From NCBI GenBank assembly GCA_013349595.1, contig DUZI01000281.1, forward strand, positions 1 to 6,244: DNA of 6,244 nucleotides, in the 5' to 3' direction. The position numbers were made by a program, and so were the translations under genes. Within the stretch, counting starts at the first letter, position 1. Each line of letters opens with the position of its first letter. The notes below the pieces were generated by a model. That model worked only from the letters and a program-made list of their open reading frames with translations. It searched no databases and was not told the origin of the DNA. Positions 5,803 to 6,244 of this stretch are shown here, in pieces. The stretch comes from Nitrospirota bacterium. GTDB taxonomy: Bacteria; Nitrospirota; Thermodesulfovibrionia; Thermodesulfovibrionales; Dissulfurispiraceae.

Positions 5803-6244
5803 ATGTATGAGAAAGATTTAAAGACTTATTTTGCTGGATTAGAAGAAGTCGTTGATATTAATAAACAGAAAAGAGGGCTATTAATACACGCCCTACAGGC
5901 AATGCAGAAAGAACACAACTATCTACCTGAGACAGAGATTGTTAAATTATCAGAGGAGCTTAATATCTCACTAACAGATATATATAGCACAGCTTCTTTT
6001 TATAAAAGTTTTCATTTTAAGCCAAGAGGAAAAAACATAGTATGTGTTTGCATGGGAACTGCCTGCCATGTAAGGGGTGCCTCAAAGACCCTTGAAAAAC
6101 TTGAAAGGGAATTATCGGTCAATCAAGGTGAGACCTCAGAAGATTTATCTGTAACTCTGGAAACTGTTGGTTGTGTAGGTTGTTGTGGACTTGCCCCTGT
6201 CGTTACCATTAATGAGGAGGTCTTTGGTGAGATTGATCCTTCAA
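5803..6244 (+). CDS. nuoE: NuoE-type [2Fe-2S] NADH dehydrogenase subunit (partial, runs off the window)
   Basis: The frame is open from the start to the last base, giving 147 codons, close to the usual full length of about 150-170. The N-terminal half is the helical bundle of NuoE/HydC (GLLIHALQAMQKEHNYLP, then a helix and IYSTASFY). The C-terminal half is a thioredoxin-like domain with C83-x4-C88 (CMGTAC) and C124-x3-C128 (CVGCC) binding the [2Fe-2S] cluster; C81 and C127 are extra cysteines beside the ligands. It lies 69 bases after the nuoF-type gene and is expected to form the diaphorase heterodimer with it. ATG codons stand at 5800 and 5803. The purine tract AGGGGGG (5791-5797) is five bases from 5803 but only two from 5800, so 5803 is preferred. 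It could equally be called hydC or hndA. Confidence 0.93.
   Translation, partial: MYEKDLKTYFAGLEEVVDINKQKRGLLIHALQAMQKEHNYLPETEIVKLSEELNISLTDIYSTASFYKSFHFKPRGKNIVCVCMGTACHVRGASKTLEKLERELSVNQGETSEDLSVTLETVGCVGCCGLAPVVTINEEVFGEIDPS

Overview
The window is an AT-rich (by eye about one third G+C), densely coded stretch in which every supported gene lies on the + strand. A Kdo transferase gene means an outer membrane with lipopolysaccharide. A NuoF/HydB-type flavin and iron-sulfur subunit followed by a NuoE-type subunit points to anaerobic or low-potential NAD(H) chemistry. Together these suggest a Gram-negative anaerobe, for example Nitrospirota or Desulfobacterota; that lineage guess is inference and cannot be settled from this window.

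Layout. Positions 1-33 may be the last ten codons of an upstream gene. waaA (35-1303) follows after one base. The 211-base gap 1304-1514 is the richest non-coding stretch. It holds a perfect 12-bp inverted repeat 121 bases apart (1306-1317 / 1439-1450), an AT-rich hairpin inside it (1322-1357), a terminator-like hairpin (1442-1482) and a promoter-like element (1481-1509) ending five bases before the next start codon. Next comes a two-gene unit with an ATGA overlap: a protein-kinase-fold small-molecule phosphotransferase (1515-2513) and a HAD-family hydrolase (2510-3214). Its substrate cannot be read from the sequence.

The gap 3215-3408 is very AT-rich and carries a Rex-like repeat (3306-3323), a 12-bp hairpin (3335-3363) and a strong Shine-Dalgarno. 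It leads into a redox operon. The first gene (3409-5733) is a 774-residue fusion of, in order, a thioredoxin-fold [2Fe-2S] domain, a NuoF FMN/NADH module with SLBB and [4Fe-4S] segments, a 2x[4Fe-4S] ferredoxin and a C-terminal pair of CBS domains. The second (5803 to the window end) is a NuoE-type [2Fe-2S] subunit cut by the window edge. Together they form an NADH-oxidising or NAD-reducing diaphorase module. The partner (an [FeFe] hydrogenase, a formate dehydrogenase or another ferredoxin-linked enzyme) should lie just beyond the right edge.

The most interesting point is the CBS pair on the diaphorase subunit. Both CBS repeats keep the ribose-binding motif, so adenine nucleotides (energy charge) may directly control electron flow between NADH and ferredoxin-linked chemistry.
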